Assembly: GCF_037126465.1 (NCBI RefSeq)
Contig: NC_088203.1
Coordinates: forward strand, 87,358,668-87,422,667
Length of the DNA: 64,000 bases
Direction of reading: 5' to 3'
Source of the DNA: Ornithodoros turicata
Lineage: Eukaryota > Arthropoda > Arachnida > Ixodida > Argasidae
The translations under genes and the position numbers were made by a program. Shown here in pieces: positions 22,408 to 32,574 of the stretch. Every line of letters begins with the position of its first letter. Position 1 is the first letter of the stretch. The notes beneath the pieces are model-generated. The model was not told where the DNA came from, did no database searches, and saw nothing but the letters and a program-made list of their open reading frames with translations.

Positions 22408-22495
22408 CGTGGACATAAGGAGCGAGGACAGCAGGAAGGTGTGGGTGTACAGGGGGCGTTAGTACATATGTGTCCTGTGCCGACTTGAGGGGCAA
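22408..22495 (-). mobile_element. SINE S2 body fragment, minus strand
   Basis: The complement reads CAAGTCGGCACAGGACACAT, GTACTAACGCCCCC, CCTTCCTGCTGTCC and CTCCTTATGTCCACGTCTG, matching the S2 body. Both ends are missing. Confidence 0.65.
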
Positions 22496-22824
22496 TAGTA
22501 GAGGTGACGTCACTGGGAGCTCTGGCCTTTGCCCCTTAGCAATGACGCGCGTCTCCGCTCTCCGCCCTGCGGTGGAAGACTGCCGGCAGCTATGATGTTT
22601 GTCTTCGGGGCGCAACGTTACCGGACGCGGGAGAAACAATATTTTAGGTTAGGCTGGGTTAGGTTTATGATGCTTCCAAGTCGCACGGAGAAACAATATA
22701 TATTTTGGAAGAATTGACATACAGTATGAGACACTAAGAATGCAATGATGCGGTATGCAGTCTGTAGTCGACATGGACTTTTTGTTGCACAAAATAATCT
22801 TCGCGAAAAACCGGGTATCACAGG
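22496..22824. other. Unassigned DNA with duplicated motif
   Basis: GGAGAAACAATAT occurs twice (about 22630 and 22688) with GGTTAGGCTGGGTTAGG between. It may be part of the mariner relic's 3' end, but no terminal repeat was identified. Confidence 0.35.
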
Positions 22825-23205
22825 AGTGTAGAATGAATGGGGCCATGTTTATGTAATCACAGTGGGATGCATTGCTGGAACACTTGATCTCCACAAAACC
22901 TCTTCCCTGTTACTCTGTACGATCCTCCTGCCTGCTCGAGTGACCCGAACATAAAAAAGTCACCAGGAGCCAAGTGAGGACTGTATGTATAATGGATGAG
23001 AATTTCCCAGCCCATCGAAGCTTCCTTTGTTGAGCCGCGTTGTCATGCGACAGGACGACTGCTTTCCCGGCTTATTGTTGCGGATTTTGGGTCGTTTCTT
23101 TTAGGACGGTTTCTCTCAGGGTCAGAAAGTGCGCACCGAGACAACACTGCATTGAATTCCTTCGTCCGTGGGGGAGAACCACTCTAGTCATAGACCTCGA
23201 ACTGC
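22825..23205 (-). pseudogene. Mariner-family transposase relic, C-terminal half
   Basis: Mariner transposases cut and paste DNA at TA sites using a DD(34)D catalytic triad. Conceptual translation on the minus strand gives, across shifting frames, SGSPPRTKEFNAVLS (about 23200-23150), then LSHDNAAQQ with the second aspartate in the usual HDN context, then GWEILIHYTYSPHLAPGDFF and GKRFCGDQVFQQC. These match in order the mariner blocks GSPPPKKF, HQDNARPH, YSPDLAPSDYFLF and GKRF. The two aspartate codons are about 83 nt apart instead of the expected 105, so a small deletion explains the frame change. The N-terminal half and the ends are not identifiable. It is non-functional. Confidence 0.8.
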
Positions 23206-23441
23206 TGCGTTCGAACCGCTACAGACGCTTTGTTCAAATCGCGCTACGGATTCTGACAAAATGTCAGCGCCTTTCGTGCCCAAAGTGCGCATACTTTTCT
23301 GAACGATTTGATCACTTCGAACGATCTGAACACTTTTCTGCGATTCATGATCGTCTTCGCATTACTGACAATGTCGCGTATACCCTTTCCTCCCCAGTTT
23401 TCCACAGTAACGTGCTGCGCATGACTATGCTGTTTTGACTG
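23206..23441. other. Unassigned DNA, possibly older mariner sequence
   Basis: Lies where the upstream half of the mariner gene would be. Only weak resemblance (VCALWA on the minus strand) is visible. Repeated GAACGATTTGATCACTTCGA-like units occur near 23302. Confidence 0.3.
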
Positions 23442-23443
23442 TA

Positions 23444-24537
23444 CAGTGAACCCTCGTTAGAATGACCCCCGATAATCTGACACGCTCACTTTATGACCGT
23501 TTTTCTTGGGAACCGTTTCGATGAACTTCTTCTTTCGCTTATGATTTCCGTACACACGTCCTCGAGCCATTGCGAGACCAAGCGCGCACGCCAACTCGAA
23601 AGTACGTTGCAAAACGTGGAGTACACGTGCCCACGCCGCCCATACGAGCCAGCACTATGCTGCACATGCGCACCGCTTGGGCGGCTTATGGATACCGTCA
23701 AAATGTTCCGCGCGGTGTTTCCTGTGCGACAGCGACAGAGTGACATGGTTCACTGGGCTTTCAGTAGTGCATATGTGTACTCGTATTTCATTTTTTTTAA
23801 TCAAAACGGAAAGTGTTAGACATATAAATTAGGTGTCTATCGATTCCCGAAATATTTTCACATTACGAGACGCTGAAATATTTTCACAGTTGCTATAGAA
23901 ATTTAATGAAAACCTTTTCAAAGAGGGACGAGAAAAAATGTGTATTTTTTCACTTTCGTGACGTTGCCGTGAAATACATACAGCATATTTCAAAATTCTT
24001 CCTGCGTTATTTAATGCATCTTGGCTTCCTCCTTACAATGGAACAACCCGCGTTAAAATCTGCACGGTGGTTACTGAGAAAAAGTATAAAATATGTTCCT
24101 ATAGGAAATATTTTGGGACGGAGAGCTGGTATGCCCTCTTAACAGGACAATTAACTTCTACGCCAAGATTTTTGTCACAAGTAGGGCCAAATACGGGTAT
24201 TAACTTCTCGTTATTATGACCACGTCACGTGACCGTCAGAGCAACCCCTGGAAGAGGCTACCACGGGCAGAGGTTTGGTATGACTTCTGATGTTGTTGGC
24301 TTCGGGACTCGGAGCGCATGCTCAGTTGATGCAGCTATTGTCCGTTTGTAAAACTTTATTGCTGACAGTTGCTACAAGTAGACGGACTCTTTTCCGAACA
24401 TCAATCATGATGATTACCTCGTGTTCTGTTCTGCGTAGCGGTCTTTACCGTCAGCGAAGTGTGTGTTTCTCGTTAGTATGACAATGACTGTGACTCGTTA
24501 TGACAGCGGTAGTGGTCATATTAACCAGGGTTCACTA
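23444..24537. mobile_element. Pogo/Tigger-like non-autonomous element
   Basis: About 1094 bp flanked by TA on both sides. The left end CAGTGAACCCTCGTTAGAAT and right end complement TAGTGAACCCTGGTTAATAT resemble the CAGTNNAACCTCGTTATAACG termini of pogo/Tigger elements. Further CTCGTTATTATGACC and CTCGTTAGTATGAC units near the right side act as subterminal repeats. I see no DDE transposase in the interior. Confidence 0.8.
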
Positions 24538-24737
24538 TACTCCATTTACAGCGGAATCCTTCAGATGTCCATATGGTTGATTCGCTGTGCTCCTTTTCGG
24601 CCATCGGGACATTGTTTGCACCAATCGTAGACGACTACCTTCGATGTCGTTTAGTCGCCATATTATGCTCGTAATTTCTTATCTATCTTATCTGGAGAGT
24701 ACCAGCTGCATGGCCAAGAGTACCAAGAGTACCCGCT
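24538..24737. other. Unassigned DNA
   Basis: Includes a short direct repeat of GAGTACCAGCTGCATGGCC and GAGTACCCGCTGCATGGCC (24698-24742) leading into the SINE head. Confidence 0.4.
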
Positions 24738-25240
24738 GCATGGCCGTGTGGATAAAAGCATCCGCTCCTTAGTGGTACCTCCAAGGACATGTCGTAGACT
24801 GGGAGGTGATGGGTTCGAATCCCAGCACCGGCAGTGCTGTCTGAGGCTTTGTCACCAGTCGAATGTCACTATCTCCCCCCCCCCTCCGTCCTCCTCTGTC
24901 CTTCCTGTTGCCCTCTCTCCACCTGTACACGCCTGTATGCCGCTCATAGCCACAAGGGACCTTTTTCACAACTGCTTATGCGCATGCGCATGACCTTGAG
25001 GCGCCGGAGAGGGTTATCTCCGTCTTCATTAGATGGCCCAGTATGGGGACGACAGAAGTGCGGAACAGTGGGGAGACCCCACGAACGGCGCGAGCTCGTC
25101 GGTCCCACACCGAACCGGTTTTAGTCCTTTGTGCTACCCACGTGGATTTGTTTTGACGCGCGCTGAGCGTGGTTCGCTGGAGAGCCGCTAGGGTACGACG
25201 CGTATGTGAAAAAGGTCCATTGCTTTGCGGCGCTAACGCA
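24738..25240 (+). mobile_element. SINE S2 split by another element
   Basis: The head and body (B box GGGTTCGAATCCC, GGCAGTGCTGTCTGAGG, CTGTCCTTCCTGTTGCCC, CGCTCATAGCCACAA) end at about 24955. The expected 3' end TTGCTTTGCGGCGCTAACG resumes at 25220. Removing 24956-25218 restores the S2 order. The block GAAGTCGGCCCAGGACGC is deleted in this copy. Confidence 0.82.
24956..25218. mobile_element. GGACCTTTTTCACA TIR element inside a SINE
   Basis: About 263 bp with perfectly inverted ends GGACCTTTTTCACA and TGTGAAAAAGGTCC. The interior includes ATGCGCATGCGCATGACC and a GC-rich segment. No transposase is present. The target duplication is not clear. Confidence 0.85.
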
Positions 25241-26317
25241 GAATCATCACAAGCGCAGCGCTCCTCCAGCGACAGCTCCACGGGTTTCCAGTAACGCACT
25301 GCACGTGAATCACGTGTACGAGTCCACTAGTGGTGCGCGTGAGACGTATACACGGGAATGAGCCGTGCAAGTATCGACGCAGCCGCTGTAGAACATGCAT
25401 ATGTCGATCACCAGCCTTGTACCGTCCTTGGCATTTAGTCCTAACCATAAGAACACAACGCGGAACCAAGAGATTCATTAATAGAGCATAGACACTTGGC
25501 TTTCTTTACATCCTCTTCACGCATATCAAAATCGATACAGTGCCTCCGATGTGATCTATATCTGTAGGAACTACAATTAGTTGTCGTTTTTTATTTAAAG
25601 TTCGCGTATTACCACCGGGACAAAAGTTAAGCTTCTTTTTTATTCCCTGGAGCTAAAAACAAATTATACAAAACTCTTGGAAAGTCGTTAAGCACATCCA
25701 TTAGCCACTATGTCACGTGAGACGAAAAAACGCTGATGTTCATCGCTACCCGCAGGGATCAGTGTTGTCTATGCCTCCAGTGTCGGTGTTAAATAGAAAC
25801 AAAATGAAACTCCACTGCCTACCAACTCCCCCCTCACCCCCCCCCCCAAAAAAAAAAAGGAGAAGAGGGAGAAGAATATAGCACGGCCATTTGGACATTA
25901 CCAAACTCATGCTTCTAATTGTCAGTTTCTTTGCATGTCGATAATTAAGTCCTGGAAATTAGATAGCGGTCCGCCAAAATGACGCGGGAGCAAGCGGCTC
26001 GAGCAGGTCGGGTCAGCAAACGGGCTGGCGTTTTGACATCTTTGATGTATATGAAGGTACCTGAAACTATGCCAGGTGTCGTAAAAAGTAGAATGCGGAT
26101 GGTAGAGTCCCTAAATTCGTTCGCAACCTTTTTGCAAAGAGAACGTATAAGCTCGCTGCTTTGAAATTTTCGTCAGTCCGACGAGTCGCTCCACTAGCAA
26201 CAGAAGCCCCGGACAGGCATAGAAAGTTGGTGATCACAACTTGTGCCAAGCATTCGCTGAACATCTGCTGAAACGCGCAAGATTTATCGACTTTTTGGCG
26301 GACCTTGGTATTGCATG
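25241..26317. other. Unassigned DNA
   Basis: About 1.1 kb with a C tract followed by an A tract near 25835-25858. No element ends and no recognised protein. Confidence 0.4.
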
Positions 26318-26356
26318 CACTCTTAACTTCGCCCCATGGCACGCTTTTGCACCAGC

Positions 26357-26918
26357 CAGTGGTGTAACCGCAGCGCCACGTTAGGCGTTACGGGGGTTCA
26401 ACCCCCCCTCCATTTGGGAAAGGGAAAACGAGAGTGTAATGCCCCTTCCCCATGTGTAGGGTTCCGTGTTTTCGGTTTTTATTTTTGGGCGGAATCGGTG
26501 TATATTTTTCTATGTTTATTGATTTTCACGAAATCGGTGTTTTTTCGGTTTTTATTCCTGGCGTGTACATGGTTTACCCGACGGTTATCGGCCAATAGAA
26601 ATCACTATGTAATTTCCGCACGACGCTCATTCAACATGGCGTTGTTCCCTGTGGTGGCGTTTTACGGCTGACAAAAAAGTACTGAGTTTTCTGATCTGGC
26701 ATCAACAACTTGTTGGGCATGTGCAGCAATTTATCTCTAGCATGTCCTGGGATGTCCCTCTGTATTCGGTGCTTTGCGATTAAAACCGAGTGAGGGAAAA
26801 TTTACCCGGCGCACGTTTCTCGGTGTTTTTCGATTAAAACCGGAAATGCGGAACCCTACCCATGTGTAAAGTCCGGGTAGAACAGCTTCCGAAATATATT
26901 CTTCTGGCTCCGTCACTG
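26357..26918. mobile_element. CAGTGGTG-ended element nested in the MITE
   Basis: It begins CAGTGGTGTAACCGCAGCG and ends GGCTCCGTCACTG, with CAGTG inverted at the tips and a central run of C after GGGGGTTCAACC. The style resembles the widespread CAGTGGCG non-autonomous DNA elements, of which 61423-61567 is another. Flanks GCACCAGC and GCGCAGCC are only roughly alike. Confidence 0.65.
26457..26858. mobile_element. TAGGGTTCCG hAT-type element, innermost of the nest
   Basis: 402 bp with perfect 10-bp inverted ends TAGGGTTCCG and CGGAACCCTA and identical 8-bp flanks CCCATGTG (26449-26456 and 26859-26866). Longer imperfect subterminal inverted sequence contains CGGTTTTTAT and ATTAAAACCG. The 8-bp duplication fits hAT. 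Confidence 0.88.
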
Positions 26919-27133
26919 GCGCAGCCCATGCGTATAGGGCGAAACAGTTATCACTTCTGATTTGAGGACGGATCGGTGCATACACCTTTTTGTAGCAAGC
27001 AACATGTATCCAAAATGCCACAAAAAGGCGTACGCCTTCCATTTTCAACAAACCAAGAAAGGGGGCCATGCAATTTTGAATGATATAGTTGGATCGGAGC
27101 GTGCTATCCGGTGAAGTTCTTGTTTTCAGAGTG

Positions 27134-28099
27134 CCGAGGACACTTTGTACTTTTTTTTATACGTGTCCTCTTAATCAACTGCTTCGCATTCTTTGCTCCG
27201 CTTTTCAAACTGCCAATGTTCGTCAACGATCTATCAATGATTTTCCCGAAGGACAAAGTTCTCTTCGCTGATTTCTTGAAACCATGGAGGCGGTCGCCTG
27301 TTTGTGACACATAGCTATACTTTAATCGCTGAAAAAAAAAAAAAAAAAGCGAGCACCCGGCACTTTCATAAATGAGAAGTGTTAGGTATCATTCTGTGCC
27401 ATGTTTCACCTTCACCGTCCCCACAACGCCCCCCCCCCCCGTTCACATGATCCACAGTATGCCTTGAGTAATGGAATATTTTTCGCAATATCTTTTCCAC
27501 TCGAGTCGGGCTCTTAGCTAATCCAGCAACAGATCGGGTCTCAGAGATGGCATTTACGCTGATTGGTCTTCGCTGCATTCTCGCTGATATCTCCTTGTGT
27601 GTACGTTCTTTCTTGCAATGATCGCTGCTGAAAACCCCCGGAATCGATATTACCCGTTCCACGTCCATCACACGCGGTTCTATCGATTTCTAGTTGTTGC
27701 TCGTCGTGCCTTGGAGATGGCGTGTCGTCGTCTTTCATTTTCTTGCTCTCTCTCTCTCTCTGTCTCTGCGCGTACGGTTCGTATATTTAAGGTTGTAATC
27801 CCTCGGGTCGTATATATGGGATCGTTGCGTGGCTTGTGTCCCAGGGCTTCGTTCTTGGATCATCGACGTTGACTTTACTGCTGTTTTTTATGGCCCGGTT
27901 TTTGTGTGAGGTCGCAGTCGTTCAACCGACGTGGGACGATAACTTTTTGGTAACCGGACCCAAAATCTCATCCGAAACGGTAGAGCCAGAAATTGATCCG
28001 TTCGCTCCTTGTTTCGGAGAGAGAGAGAGAGAGAGAAACTGGGAGAAGGTGGAAGAATATATTACTGGCGTGCCTGCTGTAACGATTTATGGAAGGCAT
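27134..28099. other. Mostly unassigned, with a MITE arm scrap
   Basis: At 27206-27315, CAACGATCTATCAATGA, GATTTCTTGAAACCATGGAGG and TTTGTGACACATAGC follow the A-arm order weakly. A poly-A run lies near 27332-27347, a C tract near 27430, CT repeats at 27746-27762 and GA repeats at 28017-28034. A 137-codon plus-strand frame (27836-28249) begins with a hydrophobic stretch but matches no family I know and runs through the GA repeat. Confidence 0.4.
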
Positions 28100-28129
28100 T
28101 TGTATTACAGTAATACTACTGTAATACAA
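28100..28129. repeat. 13-bp perfect hairpin
   Basis: TTGTATTACAGTA and TACTGTAATACAA flank a 4-base centre. It does not look like a terminator. Function unknown. Confidence 0.85.
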
Positions 28130-28427
28130 GAGAGGCGATACGAAACCGTACGCATAACATCACTGAGGCATCGGGTCACGTTTGCTAGGTCCCTGTCACA
28201 ACATCTCGCTTTTCGTATTTTTTGTTTTTTTAAAACAACGAGAAATTAGCCGAGGCGGGCTACAAACATGGAAAGTACCAGCGATCCTGTGAACGTAGAT
28301 TGAAGTGGGAGCCTGAGTTCGGACCTGAGGCTTTTACCTTAGTTGACTCATGTTGTAACTTATACGGCTTTGTCCTCTGACATTATTTGACCATGAGGAT
28401 GACTTCATGTTGAAAAGCAACTGTTCC

Positions 28428-28543
28428 GAGGCTGAAACACACAAACAGATAAACGCAACACAAGCCTCAGGGTGCCCTGTCTGCCAAGGTCTGTTTGTGT
28501 GTTTCAGCCTCAGACACGACCAACTGTATTAGAGTTGGTCGTG
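28428..28543. repeat. Cluster of two hairpins
   Basis: A perfect 22-bp inverted repeat starting GAGGCTGAAACACACAAAC at 28428-28449 pairs with 28490-28511. Immediately after it, CACGACCAACT (28515) pairs with AGTTGGTCGTG (28533) over a 7-base loop. Outside these, ATGGAAAGTA at 28268 and TACTTTCCAT at 28557 are also inverted, so the whole may be a foldback of about 300 bp. Confidence 0.82.
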
Positions 28544-28569
28544 GCCTCAGACCGGTTACTTTCCATCGT

Positions 28570-29958
28570 GTCCACTGGATGCCGCTGCCTCATACGTGTG
28601 TTGTACTTGTATGTAGGGTACGGTGGTCTATGTTGAAGACAGTTGAACTGTTTTGTTAATAGCAGTCAGAATAATCGCCTACATTGGACCATAATTCGTT
28701 ACCTGAATCTCCAAGCCTTTGGGAAATGATCCAAAAATTACTGTGGTGCCAAACCAGATATTTATTTCGTGCGTGCCAAAAAAATGACAAGATACGTATT
28801 TTCATCAACTTACCCCACCCTATGGATAAGTTGAGGACATTAAAAAAAATACCAGGTTTAAACTTCGTCTTTTGTTTGGGCCAGCCGAAACGGTCAGCCA
28901 TGAGTAATGCACATGGAAACACAGCGCAGTGACACAGCATCATAGCGGCAAGGTCATTTTTGATTAGTCGAGGAGCAGAAGTGAGCAAACTGGAAGTCAA
29001 TGTTCGCGAAAGTTACAGATAGGACAAAAAAGGCCCCTCTTACCTCGATCACATCTGCAAAACAGCGTCTGACGTCTTTCTAAAAAGCCACATGCAGAAC
29101 GTCAACACGTTACTTCAAAGCCCAGACAATGACTGTGCTCACCTTGGTGTGACATACGAGAAAGAAAAAAATATTGCTAAGAAAATGCCACCCGAAAAAC
29201 CCAAACTGTCGTCAACTTGCCCCCGTCTTCAAGTAGCCCCACTTTATATAGCTATCCCATGACGTAAAGGGGCTATTCTACAATATACGTAGAAATTGCA
29301 TATGGAAGATGTGAACCATCTCTTTTTGTTTTATCTCATCCGGCGTAGAATTGTCTACTAACTCCACGTCCAGAGCTTTTTATTTTCCTGTGTTCAGCCT
29401 TATACGACAAGCAGAAGCTTCCTTACAGAGCAAAGCAGCGTTTTGTAAACGCGCTTACGTAAACTCTAATTTAGCATAATTGTATACATAACTATCATAA
29501 CAAAGCAGAAATTATAATTTACGCGTGTAAAGGGACCGACAAGCCTTCGCTTGCGATGATGAAAGGAGATACGATGCTGAAACTCGATCCCAGCGGTTAT
29601 CACTGGACTTGAGTGACCCCGTTTCTCCTGAATGTAAATATTGGCATCCATAAAAAGAATTCCTGTCCGGTAACGCGACAGATAAATAGCTCGACGCATT
29701 CGGCATCAACTGCGAGAGCAAAGATATGCGTGCCGACATTGACTGAGAGCAAATTCGGTTGTGTCCGGTAGCGCCTTGTGTTGTTATACGAAGACGCTTT
29801 GTGTGCGCATGATTTTTGTGTTTTTGAGAGCGCACTCTTAGATTGACTGTTTGAGTGTTCTGCGCTCTGTTCGTGTTGATTACGGGATGATGATGACGCA
29901 AAAACATAACAAAATAATAAAGAAACGCAATATGATAAGGAAGACCGCAGGATAGAAA
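28570..29958. other. Unassigned DNA
   Basis: No mobile-element ends were recognised. A 169-codon minus-strand frame (29512-30021) is the longest here. It shows no domain I know, it overlaps a second frame of 125 codons on the same strand, and it runs into the inverted repeat, so I do not call it a gene. Confidence 0.4.
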
Positions 29959-30220
29959 CCCAAGCAGCACAATGCACTGAAAGTCGAGTGCAATAGGGGT
30001 GGACGGTATGTGTCTTATCAATGTTCCTTGTTAGCTTAGCTCAGTTGGTAGAGCCCTGGACCGGCAATCCAGAAGATGTGGGTTCGATCCCTACAGCTGG
30101 CTAACCTTTTCAGTGACTTTCATCTTTCAATGTTCCTTGGTTTCAAGAGTTTGTTCAAGGTCTTCCACCTACCCGTCCACCCCTATTGCACTCGACTTTC
30201 AGTACATTGTGCTGCTTGGG
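29959..30220. repeat. 48-bp inverted repeat around a tRNA-like SINE
   Basis: The arm at 29959-30006 (starting CCCAAGCAGCACAATGCAC) and the arm at 30173-30220 are complementary over 48 bp with one mismatch. The loop is about 166 bp, of which 96 bp is the SINE at 30031-30126 plus its extra target copy. The arms show no transposon-like tip or flanking duplication. Confidence 0.92.
30031..30126 (+). mobile_element. Retroposed tRNA-like SINE with 13-bp target duplication
   Basis: With the G at 30030, positions 30030-30102 fold as a tRNA: acceptor GTTAGCT/AGCTGGC with two G-U pairs, D-arm GCTCAGTTGGTAGAGC, anticodon arm CTGGA-CCGGCAA-TCCAG (anticodon position GGC, but C instead of U at 33), T-arm GTGGG-TTCGATC-CCTAC. 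About 24 bases of tail follow. Identical TCAATGTTCCTTG at 30018-30030 and 30127-30139 mark retroposition, so this is a SINE or tRNA retropseudogene and not a working tRNA gene. Confidence 0.85.
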
Positions 30221-30371
30221 AAGTGTGGGGGACGTTAGGCAGGACTGTATGAAGTGCTTGGATTACTTTAGCGACTTTCGGACTGGATGCAAGGAATGGA
30301 GCACTATCGGTACTTGTATCGGTATCGGTACTTGCACTATCGGTGTTATCGATATTTTCCCCATTGATGTT

Positions 30372-30700
30372 ATCGGTATGTTATGGTGTGTTATCGGTGT
30401 ATTCTGTTGAATATCCATAAATATAGGCAGTGAAACGGTATTTTTCTCGCGGATATCGATACATACATCGGTAAAATTTCGGTAAACAGATGTTTTAATC
30501 GATGTTTATCGATATTCGTTTCAGATATCGATGGTATCGGTATGTTATGGTGTGTTATCGGTGTACTCTGTCGAATATCCATAAATATAGGCAGTGAGAC
30601 GGTATTTTTCTCGCGGATATCGATACATACATCGATAAAATTTCGGTAAACAGATGTTTTAATCGATGTTTATCGATATTCGTTTCAGATATCGGTGTTT
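30372..30700. repeat. 164-bp tandem duplication rich in TATCGATA
   Basis: The segment from TCGGTATGTTATGGTGTG to GTTTCAGATATCG occurs twice in tandem with a 164-bp period and only a few substitutions. Short ATCGGT/TATCGATA units continue on the left (30305-30370). Confidence 0.92.
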
Positions 30701-30701
30701 A

Positions 30702-31014
30702 TCTCTATTTAGAATCCTAATATTTTTGCACCTCTGCTGGATACCCCAGTACACTCGGCCCATATACTTACGAAAAATAGCAGCAGGAAAAGAATTGGGA
30801 ATAAAAATGGGACAGAAAATGAGAGTTGACGTAAGTTCTAGAGTAGACGTGACCTGATCTTCTGCGTGCTGCGCCTAATGCATTCGTCGTTCGAAAACTT
30901 CCTGCGTTGCCCTCTATTCCCGCTCTGTCTGCAGTATAGCCTCGGATAAATATTGCTTCAGCGATATATGGACCTCATAAATATTACTCTCGACGCGCGG
31001 GCTTTGATTACCGT
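30702..31014. other. Unassigned DNA
   Basis: No element, RNA gene or protein was recognised. Confidence 0.4.
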
Positions 31015-31029
31015 GGACACTATAACGGT

Positions 31030-31450
31030 AGTGCAGAGTTTACAGTTTGCGTGCAGTATGAACGCCGGTTTTTCGATACCCACGACCTACTAGATTATAG
31101 CGACCATGTGATACGGACCCCTTCCCAGCGCCGCATTTGGAGGCTAGCGGTGGATGTCCCACGAGAGATGCTTCCTTCTAAAGTTGATTATCATCATCAT
31201 TGTACGGGTTTTCATTGGAACTGCTGCTGTCGTATGCTACGGTAATCGTGCGTCCGCTTCTGCGCGTTCAAAATTCAAATTTCCATCGTCCAATCGTGAT
31301 GCAGATCACGCGGGCCGATGAGTAGCGCCCCTAGCGGATCGTGCGGACGGGCTCCTCATTGGGTTTGCCGATTATGACATGGTCGCTATAATCTATAGGT
31401 CGTGTTTCTACCCAACCCCTGGTGCGCGTTATACATCGTATGTTTACCAA
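31030..31450. mobile_element. Foldback element with a GATTATAGCGACCATGT stem
   Basis: CACGACCTACTAGATTATAGC and GACCATGTGATA near 31080-31116 are complemented by TATGACATGGTCGC and TATAATCTATAGGTCGTG near 31374-31408. Pairing continues more weakly outward. The middle is about 250 bp with no recognised content. Confidence 0.7.
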
Positions 31451-31897
31451 ATTCCGCTCATTTTGGAGGGTGCACGTTTTCCATCGATGCCCGTTATACA
31501 CTGGAAAATACAACACTGTCGAGCATATCTAAAACCGCATCACTCTCGCTGGAAGTGCGCATCGCTTCGCTAACACAGAATGATGAGTATTTCTGTCCTC
31601 ATTCTCTTTTTGTAACAGATTATAATCCAGAAAGAGCATGAGGACAAACAAAGACCCTTACAAAGTGAGGACCCTTAAATGAGGAACCTCATCTACTACT
31701 GGCCGGTTCTCCTTCAGCAGCCGTAACAGTAACGTAATTTTGATAATTTGTGGCTTCTCGTCGCGAGACAACTAACGTAATTATTATTCGGACTAACTCA
31801 CTACCAGGCGCGGATCTAGTGGGGAAGTCCGGAAGTCCTGAACGTTCCCAATTTCTGTGGTTCCAGAACGCTTCAGTTGGCTTTAGGTGGTATATTA
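31451..31897. other. Unassigned DNA with a GCGCGGATCTAG scrap
   Basis: CCAGGCGCGGATCTAGTGGGG near 31804 resembles the tip of the CAGGGGCGGATCC elements (see 61423), but no second end was found. Confidence 0.4.
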
Positions 31898-32366
31898 TAC
31901 AGGGTGTTTCAGTTAAATCCCCGGGCTAAATAATTTGCGAACGGGTGCACCAACGGAGGAACGTTCCACTCCCTTATCCACCAATGCGTTACGTCCTTAC
32001 ACCAGTCAATTACGTCCTTTTGCGCTTCGCCGCGACCAGCCGCGACAAAAATGTGTAAACCGAAACCAATTAATTACTACAACAAATGACCCGCTCCGGT
32101 GGCAGATTTTTCTCTAAACGGTGTCCACTGAAGGTCCCAAAAAGGGTAGTACCCATTTTAATGCCGACGGCTGCCTGCTTCAGAAGATATTTTTTCACGA
32201 AACTTGTTTGAATTTTTATTTAAATAATGAGCGCCCCCCACTCATTCACACGGTGCGCAGCTTGTAGGTGGTATCGGACAGATACTTGTAAAAAAGAAAG
32301 TTATTCGATTGGTGCACCCGTTCACGAATTATTTAGCCCGGGGATTTAACTGAAACACCCCGTATA
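31898..32366. mobile_element. CAGGGTGTTTC TIR element, complete copy
   Basis: About 469 bp with long inverted ends: TACAGGGTGTTTCAGTTAAA, CCCGGGCTAAATAATT and CGAACGGGTGCACCAA at the left are complemented at the right, ending GAAACACCCCGTA. TA-type flanks are present. It is non-coding. The inverted, truncated relative is at 3261-3700. Confidence 0.88.
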
Positions 32367-32533
32367 GACGTCGAAGAATAGAACTTGAGTCTCCTCTAAG
32401 CAGTGCGGTATACTCGTCCGTCTCCTAGATTAGAGAGCTGCTTCTGCGGTGCGCTCGCTTTCCGAATGCCACGAAACAGCTCACGTCAAGGCGCTGCGGT
32501 AATTCATCGGATGCGACACAATGTGGCTTTTAC

Positions 32534-32563
32534 AGCGGTAACGCCACTAGTAGCGTTACCGCT
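32534..32563. repeat. 11-bp hairpin
   Basis: AGCGGTAACGC and GCGTTACCGCT surround CACTAGTA. It lies directly upstream of a LINE C-terminal relic. Confidence 0.8.
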
Positions 32564-32574
32564 TGAGACAAGTT

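Larger units (their letters stand above)
26318..27133. mobile_element. CACTCT MITE hosting two nested elements
   Basis: The left end CACTCTTAACTTCGCCCC and CATGGCACGCTTTTGCACCAG stop at 26356. The rest of the MITE (ACAGTTATCACTTCTGATTT, TTTTTGTAGCAA, AAAAGGCGTACGCC, GTGAAGTTCTTGTTTTCAGAGTG) continues after 26918. The interior is partly B-like. Confidence 0.78.

Noticed and set aside
29512..30021. A 169-codon minus-strand frame
   Set aside because: No recognised domain, overlaps a second frame of 125 codons on the same strand, and begins in the inverted repeat.
30030..30102. A working tRNA-Ala gene (GGC)
   Set aside because: Flanking 13-bp target duplication and C at position 33 indicate a retroposed copy.
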